Below, piece by piece: positions 39,243 through 49,864 of a DNA stretch of 64,000 nucleotides. Position numbers and translations under genes: made by a program. The notes beneath the pieces were generated by a model, which was not told the origin of the DNA, searched no databases, and worked only from the letters and a program-made list of their open reading frames with translations. Numbering within the stretch: the stretch's first letter is position 1; each line of letters begins with the position of its first letter. Origin of the DNA: Gambelia wislizenii (lineage: Eukaryota; Chordata; Lepidosauria; Squamata; Crotaphytidae); the NCBI GenBank assembly GCA_030847615.1, contig JAUMIR010000015.1, positions 4,047,501-4,111,500 on the forward strand, given 5' to 3'.

Positions 39243-41494
39243 CTAGCTATCGAGTGATACAAAACCAGGATGGATGACTAAAGAAATATCAACAGAGCTA
39301 AGTTTTAAACGGAACATGTATAAGAAATGGAAAAGGGGGGAAATCACCAAAGAAGAATTCAAACAGATAGCGAACACATGTAGGAGTAAAGTCAGAAAAG
39401 CTAAAGCGCAGAATGAGCTCAGGCTTGCTAGAGAGGTTAAGAACAATAAAAAGGGTTTTTTTGGGTATGTCCGCAGCAAAAGGAGGAAGAAGGAAATGAT
39501 AGGGCCACTACGTGGAGAAGATGGCAAAATGCTAACAGGGGACAGAGAAAAGGCAGAATTACTCAACACCTTCTTTGCCTCAGTGTTTTCAGAAAGGGTA
39601 AAGGGGGACCAACCTGAGGATAAAGGTACAGAAGACACAACAGGGGAAATCCAGCACAGAATAAGCAAAGAGGTAGTACAGGAATACCTTCTTAATCTAA
39701 ATGAATTTAAATATCCAGGACCAGATGAACTACATCCAAGAGTAGTTCAAAGAGTAATCTTTGAGAACTCCTGGAGAATAGGAGAAGTCCCAGCAGACTG
39801 GAGGAGGGCAAACGTTGTCCCCATCTTCAAAAAGGGGAAAAAAGAGGATCCCAACAATTATCGTCCAGTTAGTCTGACATCAATACCAGGGAAGATTCTA
39901 GAACAGATCATTAAACAGAGAGTCTGTGAACATTTAGAAGGCAATGCCATAATCACAAAAAGTCAACATGGGTTTCAGAGAAACAAGTCATGCCACACTA
40001 ATCTGATCTCTTTTTTTGATAAAATTACCAGCTTGGTAGATGAAGGGAATGCTGTGGACATCACATACCTTGATTTCAGTAAGGCCTTTGACAAGGTTCC
40101 CCATGACATTCTTGCAAACAAGCTTATAAAATGTGGGCTAGACAAGTTAACTGGTGGCGCAGTGGTTAAATGCCAGTACTGCAAGCCATCACGTCGCAAG
40201 TTCGATTCCAGCCGGCTCCAAGGTTCACTCAGCCTTCCATCCTTTCGTAGGTCGGTAAATTGAGTACCCAGCTTGTGGGGGGCAATTAGCTAACACACAT
40301 TGGAAATGGTTTAATGCAGTGTAGATGTGTAAATAGCTATTGCTTAAAACAATTTGTAAGCCGCTCTGACAGCCTTGTGGCTGAAGAGCGGGGTATAAAT
40401 AAATAAATAAATAAACATTTTAAAAAATGGATTTGTAATTGGTTGACCGGCCGAACCCAAAGGGTGCTCAGCAATGGCTCCTCTTCATCTTGGAAAGATG
40501 TGACCAGTGGGGTGCCACAGGGTTCTGTCCTGGGCCCAGTGCTATTCAACATCTTTATCAATGACTTGGATGAGGGAATTAGGGGCATACTTACCAAATT
40601 TGCAGATGACACCAAATTAGGAGGAGTAGTTAATACCCTTGAGGACAGGATCAAAATTCAAGATGACCTGGATAAACTGGAGAGCTGGGCCAAAGCTAAC
40701 AAAATGAAATTCAATACGGAGAAATGTAAAGTACTGCACTTAGGGCGAAAAATGAAATGCATAAATATAGGATGGGGGAGACCTGGCTGAATGAGACTAC
40801 GTGCGAAAGGGATCTAGGAGTCCTAGTAGACCACAAGTTGAACATGAGTCAACAGTGTGATGCAGCAGCTAAAAAGGCCAATGCGATTTTGGGCTGCATC
40901 AATAGAAGTATAGTGTCCAGATCAAGGGAAGTAATAGTGCCGCTCTATTCTGCCTTGGTCAGACCTCACCTAGAATACTGTGTCCAATTCTGGGCACCAC
41001 AATTCAAAAAGGATATTGACAAATTGGAGTGTGTCCAGAGGAGGGCAACTAAAATGGTGAAAGGTCTGGAAACAATGCCTTATGAGGAGAGACTTAGGGA
41101 GCTGGGTATGTTTAGCCTGGAAAAAAAGACGGTTAAGAGGCGATATGATAGCCCTGTTTAAGTATTTGAAGGGGTGTCACGTTGAGGATGGAGCAAGCTT
41201 GTTTTCTGCTGCTCCAGAGATTGGAACACGGAGCAATGGATGCAAGCTCCAGGAACAGAGATTCCACCTCAACATTAGGAGGAACTTTTTGACAGTAAGA
41301 GCTGTTGGGCAGTGGAACACACTCCCTCGGAGCGTGGTGGGGTCTCCTTCCTTGGAGGTCTTTAAACAGAGGCTGGATGGCCATCTGTCAGGGATGCTAT
41401 GATCGTGATTTCCTGCGTGGCAGAATGGGGTTGGACTGGATGGCCCTTGTGGTCTCTTCCAACTCTGCAATTCTATGATTCTATGATTCTATGA
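39243..41494 (+). mobile_element. CR1 LINE, ORF2 reverse transcriptase and 3' UTR, interrupted by a SINE
   Basis: A 5'-truncated CR1 copy. The first frame (39274-40148) carries the pre-RT linker and RT blocks P-A-D-W-R-R-A-N-V-V-P-I-F-K-K, N-Y-R-P-V-S-L-T-S and Q-H-G-F. It then has the motif-A segment T-Y-L-D-F-S-K-A-F-D-K-V-P-H. A SINE splits the gene at 40149-40436. The second part has [20 protein letters not shown] and the catalytic F-A-D-D-T-K-L. A frameshift near 40785 moves the tail ([22 protein letters not shown]) into another frame, and another follows near 41100. The 3' UTR ends in GATTCTATGATTCTATGA. The endonuclease region is absent. Inactive. Confidence 0.92.
40149..40436 (+). mobile_element. 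Sauria-type SINE inserted in the CR1 reverse transcriptase
   Basis: The head CTGGTGGCGCAGTGGTTAAA (A-box region) is followed by TTCGATTCCAGC (B-box), CTCAGCCTTCCATCCTTTCG, 'ggtaaattgagtacccagc', 'gccgctctgacagcc' and a tail with AAATAAATAAATAAATAAAC. This structure is the squamate tRNA-derived Sauria SINE. It sits in the CR1 after the motif-A block and before the catalytic F-A-D-D block. Confidence 0.85.
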
Positions 41495-41704
41495 AAAGCT
41501 TGCTCTTCTTCTAGTTGCAGTGGCCAGTTTAAGGAAAAACGAAAAAACATTTTAAATTTAACACTGTTTTTATTTGGCAAATTTTATGTGCTTTTGTTTG
41601 TATTTGATAAGGTCTGTTGCCTTATTGTGTAAATTTTATCTTATCTGGGGGAAGAAAAAGACTACTTTAATTAAAGTGCATAGAAATGAAGCTGGGAGAG
41701 AACT

Positions 41705-42705
41705 GCTAATCTCTGAAACCAGGACCCATGTGGCCAAGCGACATCAGAGCATAGCCAAGAGGGCAAAAGTTGCTAATGTAAAAAAAAAACCAGACAGGCT
41801 AGGAGAGGTTGAGCAGTGTGCTTTTGCCCAAGCCAACTGGGAAGGACAAGAATCATAGAATCATAGGAGATTAGCAGATGGTAAAAATATCCCAGGACAG
41901 GGACAACAGGAGATCGCTCGTCCCTGTCCTGGGATGCTCCTGTTCTGCTCCTGTTCCTCCCCTGCTTCCTCCATGAATAAGAGGCCTGTTCTGTTATTAT
42001 AACGGAACGACAGGCGAGCGAACAGGAGCCCCGTTGTGCTTCCAGGATGACAACGGGCTGTGACGTCACCGGGAGGTCCATGCTGGACACTTCTGGGTGT
42101 GATCCGGATGACAAGGTAAGTTAACCCCTGTTTTTCTCCCTCCCTAGGTAACTTTTTTAAATGGGGTTTTGTGGTTGGTTTTGAGTTTTGACAGCTGGGC
42201 GGAGGTGTTATTTTTAAATTTGCCGCCCATGGCTGGGATTTCAGTTCCCGGTTGTAAAAGCAGCCTTATGATGGCTGCATTTACGACCGGGCAGGGAAGG
42301 GAGAGGGAGCCCGTTCCTGTTGCGGAATGAAGGTAAGTGTGTGAAACTTTTTCCTTTATTCTGCGACAGGAATGGGAGTGGAGTGGGTGGGTGGGTGGGT
42401 GGTAGCGGGACAGAAACGGACCCTAAGTGTCTGTCTGATAATCTCCATAGAGATGGAAGAGACCACAAGGGACATCCAGTCCATCAGGAATACACAATCA
42501 AATCATTCCTAACAGATGGCCATTCTGTCCTCTCCTCTCCCCCAGGCTGAGTTAACTGAATGCAACATCCTTTTGCACTTTGAATTCAGTTTGCAGCAAT
42601 GGGAGTAAGCTGAGAACAAAGGAGGAGGAGGAAAGAGAAACTGGGACATTCTAAAAGCAGCTGGAAAACTGGGAAGGGAGAGAATGGATTGGGACTGTCC
42701 CCATT
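41705..42705 (+). repeat. family X copy 2, containing a CR1 tail that contains a family C element
   Basis: Left block 'accaggacccatgtggcc...gggcaaaagttgctaat' to about 41848 and right block 42530-42705 (GAGAAACTGGGACATTCTAA) belong to family X. Between them lie CR1 3' tail sequences (41849-41866 and 42446-42525), split by the family C element 41867-42445. This gives three levels of nesting. Confidence 0.55.
41867..42445. mobile_element. family C DNA element, copy 1 (5-bp TSD CATAG)
   Basis: The ends GAGATTAGCAG and CTGATAATCTC are inverted repeats. CATAG occurs at 41862-41866 and 42446-42450. The element is 579 bp and lies inside a CR1 3' tail. No transposase is encoded. It includes a GACAAGGTAAGT phrase and a GGGTGGGTGGGTGGG run. 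Confidence 0.75.
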
Positions 42706-43675
42706 GGAGGGTATAGAATCAGATGTTGTTTGAGTACCAACTTCCAGCATTCCTTGCCACTGGGGATGCTGGGTGCAACTGCTGAGAGTCAACAGCCCAA
42801 CCACAGCTGGAGGGCTCACAGTTCTCATTCCTGGCTTAGAGGCTCGAAAAAGTGACATATCCTTAAAGATGCTAGCCCATCTTGTGGCAAGGCCATGTTT
42901 ATGTCACAAATCGAAACCCGTTTTGAAGAATGCTTTAAAAGCAACCTGTAAATGTTAAGTTGAGATCTAGCCGGCCTGACTCTGTCCTGGATTGTCATCT
43001 CTACAACCCATGCAAAGCGGATGAACTTATTTAAAGCTCTTAATACCTTTCTATTTTATTATTCTTATCCAGTTATAAGATGATAACTTATTACTGTATG
43101 TTTTTGGTATTACCTTGTTTGAAAAATTAGTCTCCTATTAATTTTTAACTTAATTTTATCACACCTTATCTCATTGATTTTTGTTATACTTTATTCTAGT
43201 TTGGTTTAAATTAGCTCATTATCTTGTATTTTATCTATCTTATTTTACTTTTATAATGTTTGATGTTAACTGTTTTGATATAGTCAATTGACTAATCAAA
43301 TAAACTATAACTGACTAACTAACTACAACCCAGCCCTTGACCTCTGTTCAGAAGAGGCAGCTGAGAAAGTGCCTGAAGCCAAAAAATAAAAATAAAATGA
43401 GGCATAACCAACAACAGAACAGAACCAGAAAAGCTGGTTTGGAGGTGGTAGGGGATCATAGTTAAAGTATATCAAGAATCCATTCACCTAGTCTGATTTT
43501 ATCAAATTATAGTAAATTAACATGTCAATGTGCCTTTGCTTTTAACTGGACAGAATTTGGGTAAGTCCATTTGTTTTCTGCCAAACAAGTTTACTTTAAG
43601 AATTGCTCTTTCTCATATATACCCTGTTTGCTTCTGCTTCCTTGCCTCTTGCCAATCCAGAGAGGCTGATGAGGA
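42706..43675. other. intergenic, AT-rich, nothing recognised
   Basis: 43020-43320 is AT-rich and may be an old retroelement tail, but no family marker is seen. Confidence 0.3.
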
Positions 43676-44245
43676 ATAGAATCATAGATTCATAGAGTTG
43701 GAAGAGACCCCAAAGGCCATCTATTCCAACCCCCTGCCCTGCAGGAATACAAAATCAAATCATTCCCGACAGATAGCCATCCAGCCTCTGTTTAAAAACC
43801 TCCAAAGAAGGAAACTCCACCACACTCCAAGGCAATATATTCCACTTCCAAACAGCTCTTACTGTCATGAAGTTCTTCCTAATGTTTAGGTGGAATCTCT
43901 TTTCCTGTCGTTTGAACCCATTGCTTCATGTCCTAGTCTCTGGAGCAGCAGAAAACAAGCTTGCCTTGAAGAGTATGACTTCTCTTCACATATTTACACA
44001 TGGCTATCATGCCCCCTCTCAACCTTTTATTCTCCAGGCTAAACATACCCAGCTCCTTAAGCCACTCCTCACAGGGCATCATGGCTTCCAGACCTCCCAC
44101 CATCCTGGGTCTCTCTCCTCTGGACACGTTCCAGCTTGTCCATATCCTTCCTGAATTGTGGTGCCAGAACTGGACACAGTATTCCAAGTGAGGTCTGACC
44201 AAAGCATTATACCCCTTGATCTAGACACTAGACTCCTATCAAGGG
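43676..44245 (-). mobile_element. CR1 LINE 3' end, minus orientation
   Basis: Same order as at 37891: ATAGAGTTGGAAGAGACCCC, CTTACTGTCATGAAGTTCTT, CTAGTCTCTGGAGCAGCAG, 'gaattgtggtgcc', TGATCTAGACACTAGACTCC. It is more diverged, and the ORF2 tail is broken. Confidence 0.85.
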
Positions 44246-45194
44246 GTGACTGAATTGCAAAATAGGAAAAGTGTCAGAGCACTGGCTCTTCCAGGGTTGC
44301 GACAAGCAGCCTCCTCTTTAGCTATTCTCTCTCAAGGCCCAGTTTGGGGACAGGGCATTTCCCGTCTTTAAAAATGAAGACGGGGAAAGGTTTTAGGCAG
44401 GGCATTTATTACAGGAAGCATTGGTAAGGCTACCAGCTTCACACACACACCCATCTGCCTCTGCTCTGATGATCTTCAGTTCCTGACAGTGATGTCTCTT
44501 TTCTGGGTCATTAAAAATCTTCATATCATTCAAATAAAAAGCTGTATTAGCCTATTTTAGCGTACAAGGACATAAAGGAATCCAGTGCCACGTTTGAGAG
44601 TTTGAGAAAAAGAAAATTCAACCATAAACTTTGTGGATTTACAATCCACTTCACCGGATGTAGTCCAGAAAAGCTGAAGTTAGAAATTTCAATCTCCCAT
44701 TTAGTTTCAAAGGCACTATTGGATTCCTTTGTATCTTTTTATTTTTTTAAAAAAAATCTTGCTTACGTATTTCTGCCCATCAAGCAGCCACATTTTCATG
44801 GATAAAAGCTCTGAAATGCATGGGAACAACTCCCTGGTCAAGTGATGGTTTTAAACATGGCAAATAATTGACATCCTACATCTTTGAATTTTAGGAGCAA
44901 GTCCAGGAAATAAATGGATTAACCCAAGTGGCTCAGGAAAGATTGAGTAAGAACAGGCAAACATCCAAAATATAAAGTTTGCTATTGCTGCCTCTCTATC
45001 ATGGGGAAAGCTTCACCCTTTGAATTTCTGCCTGTCCCACAGTTGTTAAAAGCCAGAAGGACCCTGTCAAGGGGTGATTGAATTGCAACTTTAAATCTGA
45101 TCATGCTTGAAGAAAAATCTAGTGTAACCCTTGCTTTTAATGTACTAAAGCCATGAAATTCACTGAGTAAACCTGGGCCACTCTCTTTTTGGTT
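44246..45194. other. intergenic, nothing recognised
   Basis: No exon or repeat family recognised. Confidence 0.3.
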
Positions 45195-45412
45195 GCTGCT
45201 ACACTGCAGAAATAATGCAGTTTGACGCTGCTTTAACCGTACCGGCTCCATCCTATGGAATCCTGGGATTTGTAGTTTGTTGCGGCATCAGAGCTCTCTG
45301 ACAGAGAAGGCAAAATGTCTCACAAAACTACAAATCCCAGAATTCCATAGCATTGAGCCATGGCAGTTAAAGCAAGGTCAAACTGCATTATTTCTGCAGT
45401 GTGGCAGCAGCC
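45195..45412. mobile_element. family D palindromic MITE, best-preserved copy
   Basis: GCTGCTACACTGCAGAAATA pairs with TATTTCTGCAGTGTGGCAGC. Inside are ATGGAATCCTGGGATTTGTA and CAAATCCCAGAATTCCATAG in opposite orientation. The whole element can fold into one hairpin. Confidence 0.75.
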
Positions 45413-45639
45413 TTGCTTTTCTCACGAATGCTCAGCCTGGCCTACTTCAGAGGGTTGTTGTGAAGGTCAAGCAGGAAGGAGGAGGAGGATAATGGATTGC
45501 AAACTTGACCTCATTGTAGGAAAGCTGGGGTTTGAATGTTATAATAAGTGAGACTTTTCTCACCGAGCTGCCACAAGGACTTCAGTTCAACCCATCTTCT
45601 TTGGCCTGCATTTTGGCATTTAGCTCTTTGGAGACAAAA

Positions 45640-46685
45640 TGAATTAGGGTTTTGTGTGTGTGTGTGGGGGGGGGGTTCCGGATTGTGAGGTTGTGTTCTG
45701 GAAGAGCTTATTCCTGAAGTTTCACCTGCATCTGTGGTCGGCATCTTCAGAGAATGGTGGCAGTGTGGGTGTGTGGGGTTTATATACTGTGAGTCCCTGT
45801 TGAAGAGAATTAGCATGCAAATTTGTGTATTCAGTTGCAGGATGCCTAATTCTTAGGGTGGGAGGATATGCAAGGGGGATTAGTATCTATTTAGCTCATG
45901 GTCCAGGCTAACAACCATCAGGTGAGACATAGGGAAGCTATTGAAATCCACAGACACCTGGACAATTTCAACAGGAAAGAAGAAACCCTTAAACAACGTT
46001 TGGCTACCAGTCCTGAAAAACACCAAAATCAAAACTCAGCACATGCAAATGAACTTTCCCCAGGGACAGGGGGCTTCCCAGCAAACAATGGACCATGAGC
46101 TAAATAGACACCAATCCCCCTCACCAGGGCTGGTTTAAGGTCCCTGCAGCACCTGCAGCTGCAGGGGGTCCCATCATTGGGGGGGGGGCATTGTAACCCT
46201 CCTCCAGCAAAAACATTATTATTAATAATCAGAATATCCTGTACTGTAAATAGGTTAGGTTAGGTTAGGTTAGGTTACATTGACCTGAGATATACATATG
46301 CCCCCCCCCAAAATAAAGCATTGCAGGGCCCCCCAAAATTCCTTAAACCGGCCCTGCCTCTTGCATATCCTCCCACCCTAAGAACTGAACATCCAATTAC
46401 TGAATATACAAATTTACATATGAATCCCCCTTGCATATCCTCTCATCCTAAGAACTGAACATCCAACTACTGAATGCACAAATTGGCATGCTAATCCTCT
46501 TCAACAGGGACTCACAATATATAAACCCCACGCACCCACACGCCACCATTCTCTGAAGATGCCAGCCACAGATGCAGGCAAAATGTCAGGAATAAACTCT
46601 TCCAGAACACGGCCTCACAGCCCAGAAAAAAACCACAGAAAACCTATGGATGCCATCCATGCCAGCCTTCAACTTCACACAAAAC
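45640..46685. mobile_element. Penelope-like element remnant with inverted flanks, host of a second TIR element
   Basis: 45690-45895 is the family's non-coding block in minus orientation (TTCACCTGCATCTGTGGTCG). At 45898-46080 a plus frame reads V-R-H-R-E-A-I-E-I-H-R-H-L-D-N-F-N-R-K-E, the C-terminal signature I associate with the GIY-YIG end of Penelope polyproteins. 46365-46685 is the non-coding block again in plus orientation (CCACAGATGCAGGCAAAATG), with a sub-block of about 75 bp duplicated (46365-46500). Between them (46128-46356) sits another inverted-repeat element. Confidence 0.55.
46128..46356. mobile_element. short TIR element containing a TTAGG-like pentamer run
   Basis: CAGGGCTGGTTTAAGG at the left matches the reverse complement of CCTTAAACCGGCCCTG at the right at 15 of 16 positions. 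CAGGGCYGG ends are typical of hAT elements, but no clean 8-bp duplication is visible. A five-fold TAGGT tract lies at about 46251-46276. Confidence 0.6.
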
Positions 46686-47228
46686 AAATTATTTCAGATT
46701 TTCTTTCCAGGGTATGACCATACTGCATGGATGCTTAGCTCCTTTCTCTCTTGCCTCCTTCCCATAAGCTGAAGGAAAAGCATCCATTCCCAACCCTCTG
46801 CTGTTTCGTCCCCCCGCTTCCCTTCCTCTAGCCACTAGATGGCACTGCCTCCTCGATAGGAGCAAAACACAGAACAGGTTGCAAAGGGGAACAAAGAAGC
46901 AAAAAAAGTTCTCGAGACAGCCTTGAGCGTAGACAGCCATTTTTCTTCTTCACAAGGGGAGAGGTTTCGCTTTCCTCTCTCCTTTTCCCAATTCTTCTTG
47001 ACGTAGCCCTCCTCAGAGTCTAGGCGGTGAAACGTCTCAAGGATCCCGCTTGTGTTTGAGGTTAAATCCAAAGGGAAACCAAGCCTTAACATAGCCCCCA
47101 CCCTCCCTCACCCTTGGGACACACGGGCCAAGTTTCATTCCGCCATCTTGGCTGCTTGGCCAAGCTCTGCGTTCCGCTATCTTTGGTGTAAAAGGAGAGT
47201 AAGGGGGAAAGGATCAAGGCATTGCCTG
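46686..47228 (-). other. 3' side of the ONECUT-like gene
   Basis: If the ONECUT-like gene is expressed, this is the start of its 3' UTR (minus strand). No minus-strand AATAAA (plus TTTATT) was noted close to the stop codon. A CCGCCATCTTGGC-like motif at about 47139 would be a YY1-type site. No repeat is recognised. Confidence 0.35.
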
Positions 47229-47536
47229 TTATGCTTTGGTACACGTGACGGCCGAGGAGGTGTTAGCAGTGTGGCCCGCTGTGGACGGAGAACGCCCTTC
47301 CTCCATCCATTTGTCCAGGCTCCGTCGTCGAGCGTTCATGAAGAAGTTGCTAACGGTGGACAGCTCCAAGCCCAGCTGCTGGGCGATGGTGATTTGAAGG
47401 TCTTTGGAAGGCCGCTGGTTCTCGTGAAAGATGGCGTGGAGCGTGCGGCGCTGGATGTCGGTGAAGACCAGCCGGTGACGCTTAGGGACGTGGTTTCTGT
47501 CGGCTTTGCTTTGATCTTGCTCTTTCCTTTTGCAGG
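47229..47536 (-). CDS. ONECUT-family homeobox gene, last exon (homeodomain and C-terminus)
   Basis: ONECUT proteins are nuclear transcription factors with one CUT domain and a divergent homeodomain, acting in liver, pancreas and neural development. On the minus strand an acceptor (TCGTCACCCCACCAG) precedes two split-codon bases and 101 codons, with TAA at 47231-47229. The exon opens C-K-R-K-E-Q, the linker start typical of ONECUT second exons. The homeodomain is exon residues 17-76, with R-L-V-F-T-D-I-Q-R-R-T-L, G-L-E-L-S-T-V-S-N-F-F-M-N-A-R-R-R and S-L-D-K-W. Phe at homeodomain 48 and Met at 50 are the ONECUT hallmark, and Asn51 is kept. It ends T-C-T-K-A, the family C-terminus. The exon is intact and GC-richer than its surroundings. 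The CUT-domain exon is not in the window, so the upstream intron exceeds 16.4 kb or the gene is incomplete. Which paralog it is remains open. Confidence 0.93.
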
Positions 47537-47679
47537 CTGGTGGGGTGACGATGAAGAAGAGGAGACAAAAAGGGAAATATCAGTCAGGCACATTGCACAC
47601 ACTCAAAACGAAAGGAAACCAGAAATAATGTCTAAAGATCTGAATGAGGACTTGTCTTGGTCAAAGGTCTGGAAACCAA

Positions 47680-48295
47680 GGGCTTGTCTATACGTTGAAA
47701 ATACTCCTCATAGAATTTGAGGAGAATACTTCCCCCCCCGCAATGGGATCCTGCATCATTTCGCTGTATTTGGATGGAGGGGGGTAAAAACTCCAAATGC
47801 TCCACGAGCAAAGCTTTTGCAGTTTTTCCCATTTTTTAAAAACTCCAAAGGAAATGTGCATTTCTGCTAGTTGGGACAACTGATTTGCTTTGCTGCGCAT
47901 TCCCGATAAGAATGGAAGTGGAAAGCTGATTGGCTGGAGGTGTGCAAGAGGGTGGAGCTTGCTGGCAAGGCAAGTGCCCGGAACTGCCATGATTGTGCAC
48001 TGAGGCAACAAAACAACTTTTTCCCTGTTTATTTTTATTTAAGCAAAATATCACACTTCCACACCTTAGATTTGCTTTAAAAAAATACTGTTCGGCAGTG
48101 GCAACTGGTGATAATAAAAATGCAAGTAACTCACCCGTGTCCACCATCTGGATTTGCAAGCATGCCCATTTGAACATCACATGCCTGTGACCTTGCGGGG
48201 AAAAACCTGTGCAGACACATGAAAGCTGCTGCAACTGGCATTGGCCTCGTCAATCCACATTTTATTGCCTCGTATAGACAAGCCCATAGGAGAAA
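47680..48295. mobile_element. family E DNA element, copy 1
   Basis: GGGCTTGTCTATAC and GTATAGACAAGCCC are perfect 14-bp inverted ends of a 616-bp element. No coding potential. The 4-bp flanks do not match here. It shares its whole length with 49865-50493 (for example GGACAACTGATTTGCTTTG and CTGATTGGCTGGAGGTG). It lies about 145 bp upstream of the ONECUT-like exon. Confidence 0.75.
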
Positions 48296-48325
48296 CAAGT
48301 CGTATATAATACACTGGACTTCTAT

Positions 48326-48571
48326 TTGTTCGTCTTGTGGCTTTACTTGGCTTTAACTGGTTTCACTTTGGTGATGGTTTATTTGCTTTTTAACATTTGT
48401 AACCAGTTTTTAATTATGTTTGTTCTAGGTATTGTAAACTGCCTTGATCAGTGGCAGCCGGGGGGGGGGGGATGCGGTGAGGCCAAATGGCACGAGGTGA
48501 CACCGTCAGAGGGAGGGGTGACTTAGCAATGCCACAGAACTTGATATAAATATAAATACAAGAATTATAAG
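48326..48571. other. unassigned, with a G homopolymer
   Basis: A run of ten or more G lies at about 48460-48471 ahead of a GATGCGGTGAGGCC phrase. Nothing else is recognised. Confidence 0.3.
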
Positions 48572-48619
48572 AATAAAGAATGGCTTAGGTATGTTTAGCA
48601 TGGAGAAGAGAAAACCTTG

Positions 48620-48838
48620 GGGGCATCCACACGACACAAATAATCCAGACTGAAACTGGATTATTTGTCATAGCTCCTTCCTATGGAATCCTGGGATTTG
48701 TAGTTTGGTGAGGCACCAGCACTCTGTCAGAGAAGGCTAAAGACCCTGTAAAACTATGAATTCTAGGATTCCATAGGAAGGAGCTATGCAAATAATCCAG
48801 TTTCAACCTGGATTATTTGTGTTGTGTGGATTTCCCCT
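48620..48838. mobile_element. family D MITE within CR1
   Basis: GGGGGCATCCACACGACACA at the left and TTGTGTTGTGTGGATTTCCC at the right are the ends. ATAATCCAG...CTGGATTATTTG blocks match the tandem array at 9386-9690. Confidence 0.7.
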
Positions 48839-48929
48839 GAGAGGAGGCAAGACAGTCATCTTTAAATATCTGAAGGGATTTCTTGTAGAACATGGAGTGA
48901 GCTTGTTTTCTGCTGCTCCAGAGACTAGG

Positions 48930-49495
48930 GAGATTATCAGGTGCGCTAAATACGGCATTATCATGATGCCATGAGATCGCTAAAGGGCCCCCTTTTCAGA
49001 TGATGCCATTCCCCTCTCGTAATGCACTCGTTCTGCTGCCGTTCCACCAGCGCTGCTTTCTAGTGACGGGAGAAGCCATCAATACATCCCCTGTCCCGTT
49101 TCTGTCATGGATTTGACAGCATCTGAAAAGGTGCCCTGTTTCGCTGGCGAGATCCCAGCGTCAATGGGAGGTCCCTGCCAGAGCACTTCTGGATTTGATC
49201 GGGACATCAAGGTGATACACTTTTTAAAAAAATTCCCTGGTTTACTTGGAAGTTTTAAAGTGTGTTTTTGTGCTCGCTGTCACTTTTTTCTTGTTATTTT
49301 GCTTTTTCTTTTTGAATTTCCCACACTCTCGTCTTCTCGTGAGAATGGATGGGATTTCACTCCTGGTCTGCCCTGAAGACGCCACCAAAGGTAGGTCTGA
49401 AAAGTTTTGTTCTTGTGCCAGGACAGGGATGGGAGAGGAGTGGGAGAGGAGATTGTGGGACAGGAACGCTTTTTTCATGCCTGTCTGATAATCTC
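48930..49495. mobile_element. family C DNA element, copy 2 (5-bp TSD CTAGG)
   Basis: GAGATTATCAG and CTGATAATCTC are perfect 11-bp inverted ends. CTAGG occurs at 48925-48929 and 49496-49500. The element is 566 bp. The uninterrupted CR1 reading (AGAGACTAGGACACGG) confirms that only one CTAGG was there before insertion. Confidence 0.85.
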
Positions 49496-49742
49496 CTAGG
49501 ACACGAACCAGTGTGTTCAAATGGTTAAAAAAAAGAGAGATTCCACCCAACATTAGGAAGAATTTTTTTAGTGTAAGAGCTATTCGATAGTGGAAGAAAC
49601 TGCCTTGGAGGGTGGTGGTCTCCCCTTCTTTGGAGGTCTTTAAACAGAGTTGGCTGTGTATCTTTCAGGAGTGCTTTCATTGTGTATTCCTGCATGGCAG
49701 AAGGGGGTTGGACTAGATAGCCCTTGTGGTCCCTTCAAACAT

Positions 49743-49864
49743 TGCAGCCTCTCTGAGCGTGCCTGTTCTTCCTCGTTAATAACTTTTGCCATCTTGACTA
49801 CGCTCTGATGTGCCTTAGCTGCACACATGTCCCAGTTTCCATTTGTGAAATATTGACGGGTATG
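49743..49864 (-). repeat. family X fragment
   Basis: CAGCCTCTCTGAGCGTGCCT, 'cctcgttaataacttttgcc' and TCCCAGTTTCCATTTGTGAA are the reverse of the block at 4390-4500 and resemble 60190-60320. Confidence 0.5.

Larger units (their letters stand above)
48572..49742 (+). mobile_element. CR1 3' end split by two DNA transposons
   Basis: CR1 sequence begins near 48580 (GGCTTAGGTATGTTTAGCAT). It is interrupted by a family D MITE (48620-48838), resumes to CTGCTCCAGAGACTAGG (48929), is interrupted by a family C element (48930-49495), and resumes from CTAGGACACG through the 3' UTR to about 49740. Confidence 0.8.

Noticed and set aside
47052..47720. 222-codon plus-strand frame
   Set aside because: It is the antisense shadow of the ONECUT-like exon and its flanks; the homeodomain is on the minus strand.
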